NCBI GenBank assembly: GCA_002077065.1
Contig: NAJO01000024.1
Span: 496,001-560,000, forward strand
Reading direction: 5' to 3'
Length of the DNA stretch: 64,000 bases
From: Cryoendolithus antarcticus
Taxonomy: Eukaryota; Ascomycota; Dothideomycetes; Cladosporiales; Cladosporiaceae
The notes beneath the pieces were generated by a model. That model ran no database searches. It saw only the letters and a program-made list of their open reading frames with translations, and was not told the origin of the DNA. This document shows positions 19,543 through 31,266 of this stretch, piece by piece (position 1 is the stretch's first letter; every line of letters starts with the position of its first letter). A program made the translations under genes and the position numbers.

Positions 19543-21195
19543 ATGCCTGAAGCACGCACCCTTCATGTCAGTGGCGCTTCCGACTCTTGACTCGCCCGCT
19601 CGTCCAACTTAACTCACATTGCTTAGTCTACCGCGACCTCCACCGACTTCGACGACCCTCCAGCTGGTCCCACTCCCTCGTATCCCAATCGCCACGTGCG
19701 CCTTAGGCGAGCGCTCCGCGACACCAGCGTCCTAGCCCGCGAAATCCAACGCGACACCCCCGTGTCATCCAGCTCTACCCCTCCTACAGCCCCAGCATAC
19801 TGGCCCCGACGAGAAGCCGCTCTCCGGCGTGCGCGGACTCGAGCCCGAGAGACGGAAGCAGAGGCAGAAGCCGAGGATGATTCGGATCGTCGTGGCGGCA
19901 GCACACCACGCCGCGCGAACAAGCGACGGAAGTTGACATCGGATTCACCCCTCAGCACGAAGCCGCCGATCAGGTATGGATACCATGGGCAGGTTGTGGC
20001 GGGCCCGCTGCAGATGCAGATAGTGAGCAATGATGGGGGGGAGCATGTGGATCCCAACTCGCCTGGCATCTATCTTGGGCAGGAGAATTTGTTGAAGGGT
20101 GATAGGAGTGTGTATTGCAGTGAGAGGAGTAGCGTGGGCGTCACACTGAGGCAGGCGGACGGCGGGATCTTCTCGTTGGAAAAACTGTATATTGTAGGGC
20201 CGGAGCATGGGTTTACTGCGCCGTAAGTCTTGTCTCCGACGAAATATTGGCGAGAGGATGTGATTGGAAGCGGAAGCTGACAGCTGTGCAGCGTACGTGA
20301 GGGCCTTGTATACGTCGCCATGGACCTCAAGGACCTCGAACCATATCGCGATCCTCCCACCTACGCGCGACGAGCCGGCATCGATACGCCACCATACTAT
20401 CGACGGCGATCGATACAAGCTTCGCCCGAACGACTGTCACTTTCCGAAGCGCTTCGAGACGAAGAGCTCGATCGAGAGTTGGCGGCACGAGCTGATCTCG
20501 CAGGAACTTCGGCATGGCTGCGAAACCCACCAGACACTGGAAGGCCTGAGTTGGACACTGAGCTCTACCACGATTTTTCGCTTCAACCTGACGATCCGGC
20601 ATGCGATATCCCCAACCCGACTGCTTTCCAAGGCAGCGCGATGCCCGTAACTGTCTCTTCAGATGACGAGCTCACGCAACAAGAAGACGAGTCTTCGCAA
20701 GACGTAATTGACTACCGCATCCGTCGCCTACGCCTGATGCGCCGACAAACACAAGTCTACGGCCACAACAACGTAACAGGTTACAGCGCCGAGGAAGCCG
20801 AACGCCTCATCGAGCGCGCCAGCAACGCGCGTTACAGTGGTGGCAGCAGCGCCGCGCCAGAGGACCAGTGGTCTTATACTCGACTCGAGGAACTTATGAG
20901 CCATCGCAGTCGTCCACATCTCAGTGCTGCTCGCATACCAGCACCAGAGGAGCTTGAGCAGCGGCCGACAAGGCCTACGGATGCGAGTGCGGGCGATCCG
21001 AACGTGACCTCTGCGCGATTCAGGATGAGGAATGGCAAGCACAGCATTGCATTGAAGTTCTCGCCGCCCGTGAGCGGGAAGTACGTGTTGTTGAAGCTTT
21101 GGAGTGGAGTGAAGAGGGATAATGTCGATGTGCAGTCGATTGTGGGGAAGGGGTTTTCGGGGATGAGGTTCCACGCTGCCGTAGAGATGGTATAA
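19543..21195 (+). CDS. Conserved fungal protein of unknown function, probable discoidin/DOC-like beta-sandwich
   Basis: Exons 19543-19566, 19627-20222 and 20292-21195 (60- and 69-nt introns) give 507 aa. After a basic, disordered start with a nuclear-signal-like RRANKRRK comes RYGYHGQVVAGPLQMQIVS, then NLLKGDRSVYCSERSS and FSLEKLYIVGPEHGFTAP; the second junction continues VREGLVYVAM. A long acidic, low-complexity middle separates this from a C-terminal IALKFSPPVSGKYVLLKLWS ... VDVQSIVGKGF. The two halves look like parts of one galactose-binding/APC10-type beta-sandwich with a large insert. That fold is my inference; I cannot name a function. The first exon is uncertain, because the frame is open back to a TAG at 19480 with protein-like sequence. 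Converges on the next gene with 58 bp between stops. Confidence 0.7.
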
Positions 21196-21253
21196 CCTCA
21201 GATCTTGGGAGATTCGATAGCCGTCCATGAATCTTGATGGCATGAGTGCGACG

Positions 21254-22439
21254 TCAAGTCGCTTCTGCCAGCCCAACAATCCACTCCGCGCATTTCTCAG
21301 CCACGATGCGTGTATCGGCTTCCTGCAAGCAGAAGGCATGGCCGATGCCGTTGTTGTCGATATACATCACCGGCCGATTCGCTTCGCCAGGCGTATCCGC
21401 GACTTTAGCTCGTGTAGCCAGAAGATTGTCCCTCGTCCTGCGGGCAACCCAGTGATCGTCAGCACCCCAGTAGAAGTGGAGCATCGTAGTTGCTATCTGC
21501 GACGAGACTGGTGACTGCGGGCGCTCGATGGTACTAGACGTCATTGCAAGTGGTCGAGCAGCGCCGCCCCAGAGCTCATCGGACCAAGTGTCGTGAGTGA
21601 GATGGGCGATCTCATCTTTCGCCATGTGTCTGCCAGAATCAGCCTCGATACTCCCCGGTGCAATCAATAGTAGACTTACAAAGCCTGCCATACCCCCCAT
21701 TTACTCTGTAGGAACGACGCGGTCACACGCGCTGGACCTTGCGGCATGCTAGTGACAAGTCCGACCAGCCGAGACACGACGAATAAGGGCAGAAGGCCAA
21801 AAATGAGCTTGGAAAGCACGTGCATGAAGGAATCGAAGAAGGGAATGCGAGTCAACGGCTGGATGTACTTAGCTTCGACGTCGTAGTGCAACACTCACTG
21901 AAGAGACCTACACCGACTTTCCGTCCCATGGGGCTGCTTGCCAATTCAAAGACTGTCGGAAAGAGGCAGAGACTGGCACTGACGTTGAGCTGCGAGTCCC
22001 TGGCTTTCTGAAGCTGCGAGATGATCTCAAGGCAGATGTATGCACCGATTGAATGACCAATCATGACCACACTGATATCATGCACCGGGACATCGCACTC
22101 CTTCGCGACGCGCTGGACGGTCAGATAGAGTCGCTCCTTGGTATCAAGGACCTGATCCACTAGGCTGAGAGGCAGTGACTTTGTGTGACTAGACCTCACC
22201 GCGCGTGAGTCCTTCGCAAGATCGAAGCCCGCGAGACTGGCTCCATGGAAGTGATAAACAGTGGACGGCAACGCGTTGTTCGTATCTTTTAGTAGCAACG
22301 AGCGTAACTTGATGAGGAAGTAACTGTAGTAGCTTATGAGGCCTGGGTTTCCAGGCACGAAGAAGATCAGTGTATGCCTTGCTGATGGACTAGTAGAGTC
22401 GCCTCGGAGATGGACCTCGTCGGTCAATTGATCTGCCAT
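21254..22439 (-). CDS. Lipid-droplet-associated serine hydrolase (LDAH family)
   Basis: Exons 22439-21912, 21858-21680 and 21629-21254, with introns of 53 and 50 nt, give 360 aa. HTLIFFVPGNPGLISYYSYF near the N-terminus is the oxyanion-region signature of the LDAH family (formerly DUF2305), and VVMIGHSIGAYICLEI is the GHSIG nucleophile elbow. FPTVFELASSPMGRKVG runs into the second exon's PLTRIPFF. The C-terminal exon carries WGADDHWVA for the acid and NGIGHAFCLQEAD for the catalytic His. The family sits on lipid droplets and is linked to sterol-ester or triacylglycerol turnover; activity in fungi is poorly known. Splicing restores all three catalytic regions in one frame, which supports the model. 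Confidence 0.88.
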
Positions 22440-23062
22440 GAGAACTTCGCATTCGATCGTGAGTATGAGTAGCCAGCGACAAGTATCCAGTGCCAGGTCG
22501 CAAGAAGACGATTACCGGGGTCGAAGGTCCCCGAGCATCAGCGACGAAGTGAATGCAAACCTGCCTTACGCGACACAATTGATTGTTTCAACTGCGGTCC
22601 TCGTTCAATGATCCCGGACACTGATATGAGAAATGACTTGCTTCTCTACATATAACAGTGCTAGGTGTAATCGACGTTCAAGATCCTCGAAGTCACCAAT
22701 CTCCCAATCCAGCCCCCACCTCCGGCCCGCTGGCCTGGCGTCACCTCAAAAAAACGCACAAGCCAGACCGGCCTTCCACAACGCTCAAGCCCCGACCCCT
22801 TGTCGTCGCAACAGCAGCACAACAACGCCAGTAACCATCAACTGCGCATCGCAAACCCATCGCAAAATCGCCCAAATCACAGCACCAAATTTCCCACATC
22901 ACAACAGTTCATTTCATATACATATCATCAGTATATCGGCATCACAAACCGTCTGCAACGCGACTTGTTCACCGCCGTCACCGGGCGCAATTTTGCTGGG
23001 TCCGACCGGCGCCTGCGCTGTGAAAGCTGGCCTGACTGGCTGCAGCTGACGCTCGGCACGTG
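22440..23062. promoter_or_regulatory. Divergent intergenic region, LDAH / EPL1
   Basis: 623 bp. The half nearest EPL1 (about 22740-22960) is noticeably A/C-rich on the plus strand, with few T, and contains several CACAAC/CAACA runs. This looks like a long EPL1 leader or an open promoter. No RNA gene recognised. Confidence 0.4.
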
Positions 23063-24903
23063 ATGTCGACACGTGCCAGTAATGCGAGACATGTTCGACA
23101 GCGCAAGCTAAATACTAAGCAGCAGTTGCGGATTATCAGGGAGGATGAGATTGATGATCAGGGTGAAGGGGAGGGCCATGGGCAGGTCACGCAGGTGGAG
23201 ACTGGAGTGGAGAAAGCTGAGGAGACGGTCAGTGGAGTGACTTACCTTGGTGATGCGTTGATGGTTTGCTAACTTCTTTGCAGGAATTCCATCTCCAGAA
23301 GATCATCCAGGGCGCCAGTGCTGCTGCGCTTGGGGATAAGATAAACCAGTCATACATTCCCACGCCCGATGCGACTCGAGCACAGGGTGTGGAGTATGAC
23401 AAGCTGTACCCCAAGACCTTCTCGCAGCCAGCAACCTACATCCGCTTCAGCTCCACGGTCGAAGACTGTATAGGTGTGCCTTATTGCATGGATGAAGAGG
23501 ACGAAGAAGTCCTAGCAAAGCTCAACGAAGGCAAAGATGTCCACGGTAACAGCCGACGCGATAAGCTCGGTAGCTGTACCGAAGACACCTTCGAGGAGAC
23601 CATGCATTTCTTTGAAGAGGCTAGTCAGCGTCGACAGCCGTTCGCTAATCTCGAAAATGCATCACACCCAAGTCTCGATGAGATGGAGCAGGAGATCGAC
23701 GAGAACTTGTCGGATGATGCGCAGAAGTGGCTGCGACTAATCTATCAGCACTGGATCATGAGGAAGGGCAGTCGACCGTTGATGCCCTCTGTCAAAGTTA
23801 GGGTACTCGACACGAACTCAGAAGCCGACGATGCAGACCCATACATCTGCTTCCGAAGACGAGAAGTTCGACAAACTCGCAAGACCCGTGGCCGAGATGC
23901 GCAGGTTGTCGAGAAGCTTAAGAAGCTGCGTCTCGAGCTCGAACAAGCTCGATCGCTTGTCCAGATGGTCGTGCAAAGAGAGACGTTGCACAAGCAGCAA
24001 CTCGAAATGAGCCGAAAGGTCTTCGAGCAGCGCGCCATGCTCAAGAAGGTTAAGATCGAGAAGGGCATTATTGGCGACAAAGGCGACGATGAGGATCTGC
24101 TTGTCAACCAGAGACCTATCGCGAAGCCCAAGCCACGGCAAAGCACCACCGATCAACGCCCAACGACCATCAAGCTTCGGCAAAGCTTCGATCGCCAGCA
24201 GACGGAGAACGATCTGCCTTCGTACGAGGACCAGCGTCGCGAAGCAGATGAGATGGTCAACGCCACTGTCGAGCAGAAAAAGTCGCAGCACCGCCGCTGG
24301 AACGAGCATTACGAAGATCGAACCTGGCGGCCCATCACGCCACCTGCAGATCCAGTCGACGATCGGCCGCGATGGGGGTTTCTGCCTTCGCCAAAAGCAG
24401 CATCGTACCCCACGCCACCTCCGACCTTGCCGTCAGAAGACTCTCACAAAGAGGACGGCGATGTCGATATGCTCGATGCGCCTGCTCCTCTGTCGCCAGC
24501 TGGCGATCGTCACCAAGCTCTGGAAGCCACTGGCGGTGCGTCACCAGAACCGGACTTCAGGATCTGGACGATGCCTGGCTCTTGGCCGCGTGACCCTTCG
24601 CCCTTCTCGCCACCTATAATACGCCAGCCAGCCCCTGCTTGTCGGTTACGGAAAGGTCGAGGCGGAATCATGCATCTCGAAGCCAGAAAACAAAGGCCTT
24701 TCGGACTTTGTCGGACCGTGGTGTCGGATTCAGATGACAGCGAGGATGAGGATGGTCGGGTGGACTTCTTCGCCGTGAGCGATGATAAGATCTTCGACTA
24801 TCGCACCGCTCTGCACCGTAGTACGGTGAGAGCGGGGGCTGAGAGCGGAGAGAGACGAAGTCTGCCAGCGCCGGAGGCTACGATGGTCGGAGGGAGAGCT
24901 TGA
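23063..24903 (+). CDS. EPL1: Enhancer-of-polycomb-like protein, NuA4 subunit
   Basis: Exons 23063-23227 and 23284-24903, with a 56-nt intron (TGCTAAC branch), give 594 aa. The start MSTRASNARHVRQRKLNTKQ carries the basic EPcA opening, and the first exon's KAEET joins EFHLQKIIQG. Then YIPTPDATRAQGVEYDKLYP and FSSTVEDCIGVPYCMDEEDE, the conserved EPcA core, are followed by a coiled-coil/RK-rich region with PYICFRRREVRQTRKTRGRD and a long helix (about residues 260-310). Epl1 anchors Esa1, Yng2 and Eaf6 in the NuA4/piccolo histone acetyltransferase that acetylates H4 and H2A. The C-terminal 250 residues are disordered and acidic. Length matches filamentous-fungal Epl1. Confidence 0.95.
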
Positions 24904-25073
24904 GCGTGAATTGCACCGAGTGCGTTTTTCACCGGGCGGTCATTGCGTTGATATGATGGCTTGCGCTGAATAACAGCGATTTGTATTATTGGCCAGGTGG
25001 TCGGGTGTAGGATTATCGATACCCCGGTCTTGTCGAACCAAACACTCTCCCGCTTCCTGGGAGCAAGTTATCC

Positions 25074-26557
25074 TCATCTCTTGCTTTTCTTCCCAATCCT
25101 CGCCCCATCGACTTTCTCTTCCGCCTGCCTCTTGTTGTAAGCTGCTTCCGACCAGCCTCTGCGTCGCTCTTCTATCCAGTCACGGGCTCCAGCCAGTACT
25201 TGCTTCTCCCCACAGATCACTTCCAACGCCATCAATCTTCGCCTCGCTCCACTTTTGCTCAGATTCCAGTTCTTCCTCATATCATCGATTGCATTCTGGT
25301 CCAACGTGTAAGTGTTGTGCAGATACATATCTCCTCTTCGTTCGAGGATCTCGCGGAGCAGATCGCAGGTCTTCTCGTTAGGATCGGGCTTGGGGAGCTT
25401 CGACCTCGTCTTCAGGGTCTTGAAGTCTTGGGCGGAGAGGGCGAGGGCGTTCAGTGCTGTGGTCAATTCCTCGGGACAGGGTGAAGTAGTGAGCTCTTTG
25501 GAGTCGCAGTGGGAGATATCGTAGGCTGTATCGAGGACGTCGTGTTCTTCGAGATAGTCGAGGCGTTCTTGGAGGGCTGATGTGGAGAGGCCGAGAGTCT
25601 TTGAAGCAGGCAGGAAGATCAGGTCTTCGGCTATCTCAACGACGTCGTACTTCGCGTACTCGTCGGTGGTGTAGCCGTAGCGTCGTAGCAGATCTGCGCG
25701 TGGGAGCGGCCCATAGTCGTTTAATAGCTCGTCACCAGGTGAGATAGGCTTTATGGAGCGCATCTCCACTGCATCTGGTGTGTGATAGAGCTTGGCGTTG
25801 TTGAGGTCGGCGTTTGCGTTCAGCAAGTCGGCCAAAGGGATCATGCCTTTCGGTGTTGCGGCAGTGCTGGCATTGGAGTCGACCTCCCAGCCATCTTCCT
25901 GTTCCGAGGCCGGGCCATCCTGTGAAGGGAGGTCGAAGGCATACGCCATGATTGTCGAGGCCATCCGGTGGCAGAGCGCAAGAAGCTCGGAGTCCAAGAC
26001 ATCGTTACCATAAAACAGGTTGTCATTGGCGCGGATTATTGGGAGGAGTTGGGTTGTTAAAGACTGGTCTGCGGAGCTTTTGCCGATCTTGGACAGCACG
26101 GCACTGCCTTTGAGGAAGCTCAGCGTGTCTTCATCCCAGAACATAGGAGTGTCGAAGTCTTGTGGTAGGATGTCAAGATAGGGCTGCCACTTCGAGGCTT
26201 GTCCTTGCTGATGTTCGTATATCATGTTCAGTATGAGAGAGAGCCATGGATCCTCCAGGCTTGAGGTGATATATTTTGGTAGAGCCGAAGTTTCAGGCGA
26301 GAGGATCGAGGTTCGAGGGATGGTGAAGAGGACCTCGTCTTCGGCGATGTCTTTCCTGGCGACTGGAGCATCGATTAGCTCTTCCTCTCTCGATTTGTTC
26401 AACTTCAGTCGACCGTACCGACTCCCCTCCCAGCACCTCTGTTTCGCAGATCAGCCAGCTCGATCTTGTCCGATATTGTCACACCTGCCTTCTCGAGCCA
26501 GCTGACGAATGTCTGTGACTTGGTGACAAAGTCGTCAACCTCCATGTCGACCTCCAT
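25074..26557 (-). CDS. RKM4: SET-domain ribosomal lysine methyltransferase (Rkm4/SETD6-like)
   Basis: Exons 26557-26419 and 26362-25074, with a 56-nt intron, give 475 aa. The first exon codes MEVDMEVDDFVTKSQTFVSW and ends in LRNRGAGRGV; the join gives GRGVVARKDIAEDEVLFTIP, the SET start. Further marks are PLADLLNANADLNNAKLYH, PISPGDELLNDYGPLPRADL and RYGYTTDEYAKYDVVEI, which together are the Rkm4 form of the SET motifs (the Asn-x-Tyr dyad is NDYG), followed by a Rubisco-LSMT-type substrate-binding region. Yeast Rkm4 monomethylates ribosomal protein L42. Residues 175-195 include a Gly/Glu/Asp insert. A second ATG four codons downstream is possible. It shares a 145-bp promoter with MSW1. Confidence 0.9.
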
Positions 26558-26702
26558 AGCCAGAAACAACTGGTGAGCAGCTACAAGAAGTGCGTGCAGA
26601 AAAATGTATGTGGTGGAGTGGAATATGTCAAGACATATAGACTAACGGGTGTGTGCCGAAAGCTAGCTCAATAAGTGCCGAGAGCTCGAGCTCACACCAG
26701 CT
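26558..26702. promoter_or_regulatory. Short bidirectional promoter, RKM4 / MSW1
   Basis: Only 145 bp separate the two divergent start codons, so both 5' leaders and both promoters must be packed here or overlap. No TATA box or other motif is striking. Confidence 0.6.
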
Positions 26703-27896
26703 ATGTCCGCGTCCTGCAATGGTCCTCGTCTTCATTATCACGGTACTCAGCAATACTGGCTCTCGTCACCGTCTATGCTACGGTGTGGTCGCGCTATCCA
26801 GCGCGTACTGCCCAGGAATCATGGCCTCATGCAGCATACCCGCTCCCTGAGCCAGCAGACCCCCTCCAATAGTCTCAAAGTCATCTTCTCCGGCATTCAG
26901 CCTACTGGCATTCCCCATTTGGGCAATTACCTCGGCGCCCTCCGCCAATGGGTGCACCTTCAGAATACCAGCGATGATTCCACCACATTGATCTACAGCT
27001 TGGTAGACCTCCACGCCATAACCCTCCGTCAACCGCCGGCCCAACTCCGCCAATGGAAGCGCGAATCTCTCGCCATGCTCTTGGCCATCGGTCTAGACCC
27101 AAAGCGAAGCACGATCTTCCATCAGTCTACTGTGCCAGCTCACGCGGAGCTGATGTGGATCTTAAGCTGCCAGGCGAGCACAGGCTACTTGGGACGAATG
27201 ACACAGTGGAAGGATAAGACTTCTGGGGAGAAGGAAGGGAGCGAGAAATTGAAGCTGGGGCTGTTCAGCTATCCTGTACTGCAGGCGTCTGATGTGCTGG
27301 TGCATGGGGCGACGCATGTGCCTGTGGGCGAGGACCAGGCGCAGCATCTGGAGTTCGCTAGAGAGGTTGCGAGGGGGTTCAATCATGTTTACGGGGATGG
27401 GACGGGGCCATTGATGGTACCGGAGACGATCATAAGTTCGGCGAAGCGGGTTATGAGTTTGACCGATCCAGAGGCGAAGATGTCAAAAAGCCATGCGAAC
27501 CCGAAGAGTAGGATTTTGCTCACTGATAGTGAGGATGAGATCCGGGGTAAAACCAACGCCGCTGTGACAGATTCAAACGCTGGTGTGAGCTACGATCCGG
27601 TGCAAAGACCAGGCGTCAGCAACTTGATCGACATTCTCTACCACTGCACAAAGGGTGCAGGGTTTGCGGATCAAGTGGCACTAGCTAAGGATCTGGACGG
27701 CTCTAGCCTGCGCGTTGTGAAGCAGAGAGTTTCAGACGCTATCGAGGGCCAAGTTCGCCCAATACGTGAGCGTTATCAGGAAATCATTTCTAACGATCAG
27801 CTGCTAGACGATGCTTCTGCTGAAGGGATGCTCAAGGCGACTATCAGTGCCAGCGCCACGCTGGCTAAGGTCAAGCAAGCCATCGGTCTGACATGA
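26703..27896 (+). CDS. MSW1: Tryptophan-tRNA ligase, mitochondrial
   Basis: Single exon, 397 aa. The first ~55 residues are Arg/Ser/His-rich with almost no acids, a mitochondrial targeting sequence. The class Ic synthetase core follows: KVIFSGIQPTGIPHLGNYLG (HIGH variant PHLG), then DLHAITL, LMWILSCQASTGYLGRMTQW, PVGEDQAQHLEFAREVARGF and the EAKMSKSHANP motif, complete and well spaced. Closest in style to bacterial and mitochondrial TrpRS, without the cytosolic N-terminal extension. It charges mitochondrial tRNA-Trp. An internal ATG at 26775 could also give a targeting peptide, so the exact start is uncertain. Confidence 0.95.
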   Translation: MSASCNGPRLHYHGTQQYWLSSPSMLRCGRAIQRVLPRNHGLMQHTRSLSQQTPSNSLKVIFSGIQPTGIPHLGNYLGALRQWVHLQNTSDDSTTLIYSLVDLHAITLRQPPAQLRQWKRESLAMLLAIGLDPKRSTIFHQSTVPAHAELMWILSCQASTGYLGRMTQWKDKTSGEKEGSEKLKLGLFSYPVLQASDVLVHGATHVPVGEDQAQHLEFAREVARGFNHVYGDGTGPLMVPETIISSAKRVMSLTDPEAKMSKSHANPKSRILLTDSEDEIRGKTNAAVTDSNAGVSYDPVQRPGVSNLIDILYHCTKGAGFADQVALAKDLDGSSLRVVKQRVSDAIEGQVRPIRERYQEIISNDQLLDDASAEGMLKATISASATLAKVKQAIGLT

Positions 27897-28341
27897 GAGA
27901 CGCTTTGAAGTGTTGCGGCTGCACCCAAAGTCCGACCCAAGATCTGCATGACGATCTGTCCCGATCAAGAAGCTGCTCTTGACGACCACACCGTCTTCTC
28001 GGGGAACTCGACTCTCTCAGGTTCACATCGCCAGTACATTGGAGCTGCTCGATAACCAACACACCCGTGGAGAGTCTTCAGTAAGGCCTCACCTACCGCC
28101 AACTGAACACAGGCTTCGTCCTGATTGACGAAGCACGAGTCGAGCTTGTATAGGTGGCTACGCGAACTCGCCTCGCAACGACGAAGTATGTGCTATGGCG
28201 TGTCTCATCGGTTAGCTAGCTATTGCCAGGTCCAGCTTCGCATCATTGTCATATCTACAGACGAAGTAACTGACATCGCTTCGGGACGAGAGCGAAAGCA
28301 AATGGAATGTATATTAGAATCCAATAATACAGCCCCTATCA
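27897..28341. other. Convergent intergenic, MSW1 / NHX1
   Basis: 445 bp between two converging stops, presumably both 3' UTRs and terminators. Nothing further recognised. Confidence 0.45.
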
Positions 28342-30499
28342 CTACAGCCCGCTCCCGCCCTCTCCAGGTGCAGGAGTATGGTGCCTGCTCCCTGCCCCTC
28401 CAGGATCCAACAGCAGATGCGGCTTCAGGAATCCTTCATCCAACCTATTGAATAGATTGCCTGCATCTTCACTCGTAGCGTTCAGTATACTACTTATTGC
28501 CCCTCTAGCAGTCAGCCCTGGACCGGCAGTGCTATCAGTCCTCGTCCCGTTCGTCGGATACACTTCGCTATCCTGCTGGGGCGGTCGCACTGGTGATCGT
28601 CGAGCTGCGGGAGGTAAGTCGAGGTCGTTATCCTCGTCGTCGCTGTTCGAAGAAGGGAATGCGCTGTCGTCGTAGGAGTCTTGGTGTAGCAGCCCTTGTT
28701 CCGCGGCGCTCTCAGCTGTGTTCTGAGCGCGCAGGCCGCGGGAGCTAGTTCGTGTGCTGAGTGTTGAGGGGTGAAAGGGCGGGCTGTTAGCATTGCCTGT
28801 GCTATAGGTCGATGCACCACGTGCTCGTGTTCCACCCCGTCCAGGCTCGAAGTTGTCGAGGCCAATGTTACCGTTCCCATTCATTGAAGACTTGGGCGTA
28901 TGGCCAAAGCCGTTGCCATTTTTGCGTGCCCACGCGCCGTTGGCGTGCGGCACAGGCTCGATGTCGAACTCGTCGTCTGAATCTATTTCTTCGACCACCC
29001 CAGTACGGATCTTCAAAATCTCCAGCATGCGACTCGTAGTGCCACCGAATATAATCACAGTCAACACCACGACGACTAGCACTGTGGCGCGCAGAGCCAT
29101 GCCTTGTGTAGAGACCGTCAAGCCCGCCGCGAGCGCAACGCCGACAGCGCCTCGGAGACCAGCCCAAAAGATCAGCATCCGCCAGTTATTCGGGATCTCC
29201 TCTGGGTTCTCGATGCCTCGTCTCCGTGCGCGATATCGGATGACCCAATTGATAAGCATTGTCAGTGGGAAGACTGCGCAGTAGCGGGCTACGCAAATGC
29301 CAGCGACTGTTACGAGGATGAAGAGAGGCTTGAACTCGAGGTCATTGGCGGTAAAGAGCGAGAGGCCGAGGTAGATGAAGATGAAATTCTCTGATAGCTG
29401 TGCCATCAGGGAGAAGACGAATTTGGTTGTCAGTTGCGTTCGGCGTGACATGTTGTGGTAGGCATAGTGCTTCATGCAGACGCCGCAGAACAGAAGCGAG
29501 ACAATACCTATATTGAGATGTCAGCAGCTGTAGGTTGGAATGGCACGCGACCCACGTACCACTCATTCCGATGGCATTTGCGAAGAAGTAGCTCAAGTAA
29601 GCGATCAGGAATACCAGACAGCTCTCTGTCTTCGGGTTCCGCCGAATCAATGTCATCTTTAGCAGTAGACTCGTTGCGATCCCGATCACAATTCCAATCG
29701 CAAGACTTCCAAAGAACACTAGCATGAAGATGCCGATCGACTCGAGCAATGCAAAGGGACCTAGGGTCTTCGTGGTCTTGGTAGTCATGTACTTTTTGGC
29801 GGTGTCAAAAAGCACGATCGCAATTGCATCGTTAAGGATCGACTCGCCGAAGATAATGGTGTACAGCTTCGGATCGACCTTGTAGGTGTTGAAGATGGCC
29901 AAGATCGTGACGGGATCTGTAGCACTAAGAGCTGCGCCCACGCTCATAGCTTCGACAAAGCTGACTACCACGCCTTCTAGGGGGAAAATAGCAGTCCAGA
30001 TGTACAGAATACTTGCGAGCACCACTGCTGAGATGAAAGTCCCAGCGAAGGCGAATGTCAGGATGGTGCCGATATTGCGAAAGAAGTTGGCCTACACTGT
30101 GTCAGTATTACTTGATCCTTCCCCTGACTCAGCAGAGTTGCCCACCTGATGCAGCTCATACCCACTAGCCAAGATGATCGGGGGTAGCAGCAAGTTGAAG
30201 AAGAACTGATAGTCGAAGCTGACATTCTCCAATATGCTCGTCGTCTGTGTCAAGCGCAGCACCAGCCCAACTACCATTCCAGCGAAGATCGATATGACCG
30301 TCTCATGCACCGCCTGTATCTTTTTGCTTTGCAAGACATAGCTCGTGAAGAAGGCCAGAATCAACAGCACAATCAAGATAAAGAGCGCCGAGGAGGAGGA
30401 TGCCTCTTTCTGTCCTGCATCTGTGTCGTCCTCTTCAGGGTCTGTGACTTCGCGGCGGAGCATTTCGAAAGCAGAGGCGTAGAGTGTCCTGGCTGCCAT
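28342..30499 (-). CDS. NHX1: Endosomal/vacuolar Na+(K+)/H+ exchanger
   Basis: Exons 30499-30146, 30091-29560 and 29507-28342 (54- and 52-nt introns) give 683 aa. About twelve hydrophobic segments are visible. Diagnostic pieces are FFNLLLPPIILASGYELHQ (amiloride-region pattern), joined to ANFFRNIGTILTF; ALSATDPVTILAIFN; FGESILNDAIAIVLFDT with the transport Asp; and GMSGIVSLLFCGVCMKHYAY across the second junction, then WAGLRGAVGVALA. The ~230-residue cytosolic tail is disordered, with acidic clusters (DSDDEFDIE, SDDEDNDLDL). Nhx1 exchanges Na+ or K+ for luminal H+ and sets endosomal pH and salt tolerance. The SAT4-type kinase near 6 kb concerns the same physiology, but nothing in the sequence links them. 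Confidence 0.94.
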
Positions 30500-31266
30500 G
30501 GCGGCGGTGGGCGGTGGAGGGTTACCGCATGCGCCTGTATCGATCTCAGATAGTCGACGTCAAGGTATGGTGTGCGATCTCCTTGCTGCGCGTGAGAGCA
30601 GCTGTCAGGTCTCGGATGCCTGCAGTTTGCGGCCAGTCGAGCGCGTGACTGCCTCAAACGCCTGGCGTGTGCTTTTTGAAGACGTCTGGGTCGATAGTCG
30701 TAGCTATGTTTGCAGTTCAGGCTGTCTCCTGGGAGTTCTGTAAGTGTTTCACTCCAACCTAGGCATCCTCGAATGGACGATCTCGACACCCGGGCCGTTC
30801 ACAAGGGCCGTTGCGCGAGGCGCTAATACTGAGATGGCTTGCATGGGCCGTGGGCACAGACACCGCCGCAGTCTGTGTCTCCACGCCTGCCGTTTCCCTG
30901 ATGAGGGCGGCCGACATGGGTGTAGGTTTGTGTATTTTACCGCCAGGAAATCCTCGTCCCATTATTGTTGGACTGCTACTTCATAGATTGACTAGGTAGA
31001 CACTCGTCATTGTACGCGAGTCTCTTGAGGTCACCAAGGTCGCTACGTTCGGATTTGCAGGTGCTCACACGACCCTTACCACCAGTGTCGAGCCACCGAG
31101 ACTTCACCGCCGACCTTCAATTGACTCGTGATCATGCGAACATGACATTCGCGTCTACCTAATACATAGCCTGAGCATACCTTTGCCTGGTGTATCCAGC
31201 GACAAGTCGCACACTTGGCCACTCGCTGCCTCTAGCATCTGTCCCTCATAGTATACATATCTCGCC
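30500..31266. promoter_or_regulatory. Divergent intergenic region, NHX1 / sugar transporter
   Basis: 767 bp between divergent starts. A TATA-like AGTATACATATC lies within 20 bp of the transporter ATG, probably too close to be its TATA box. Small open frames here look non-coding. Confidence 0.4.
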
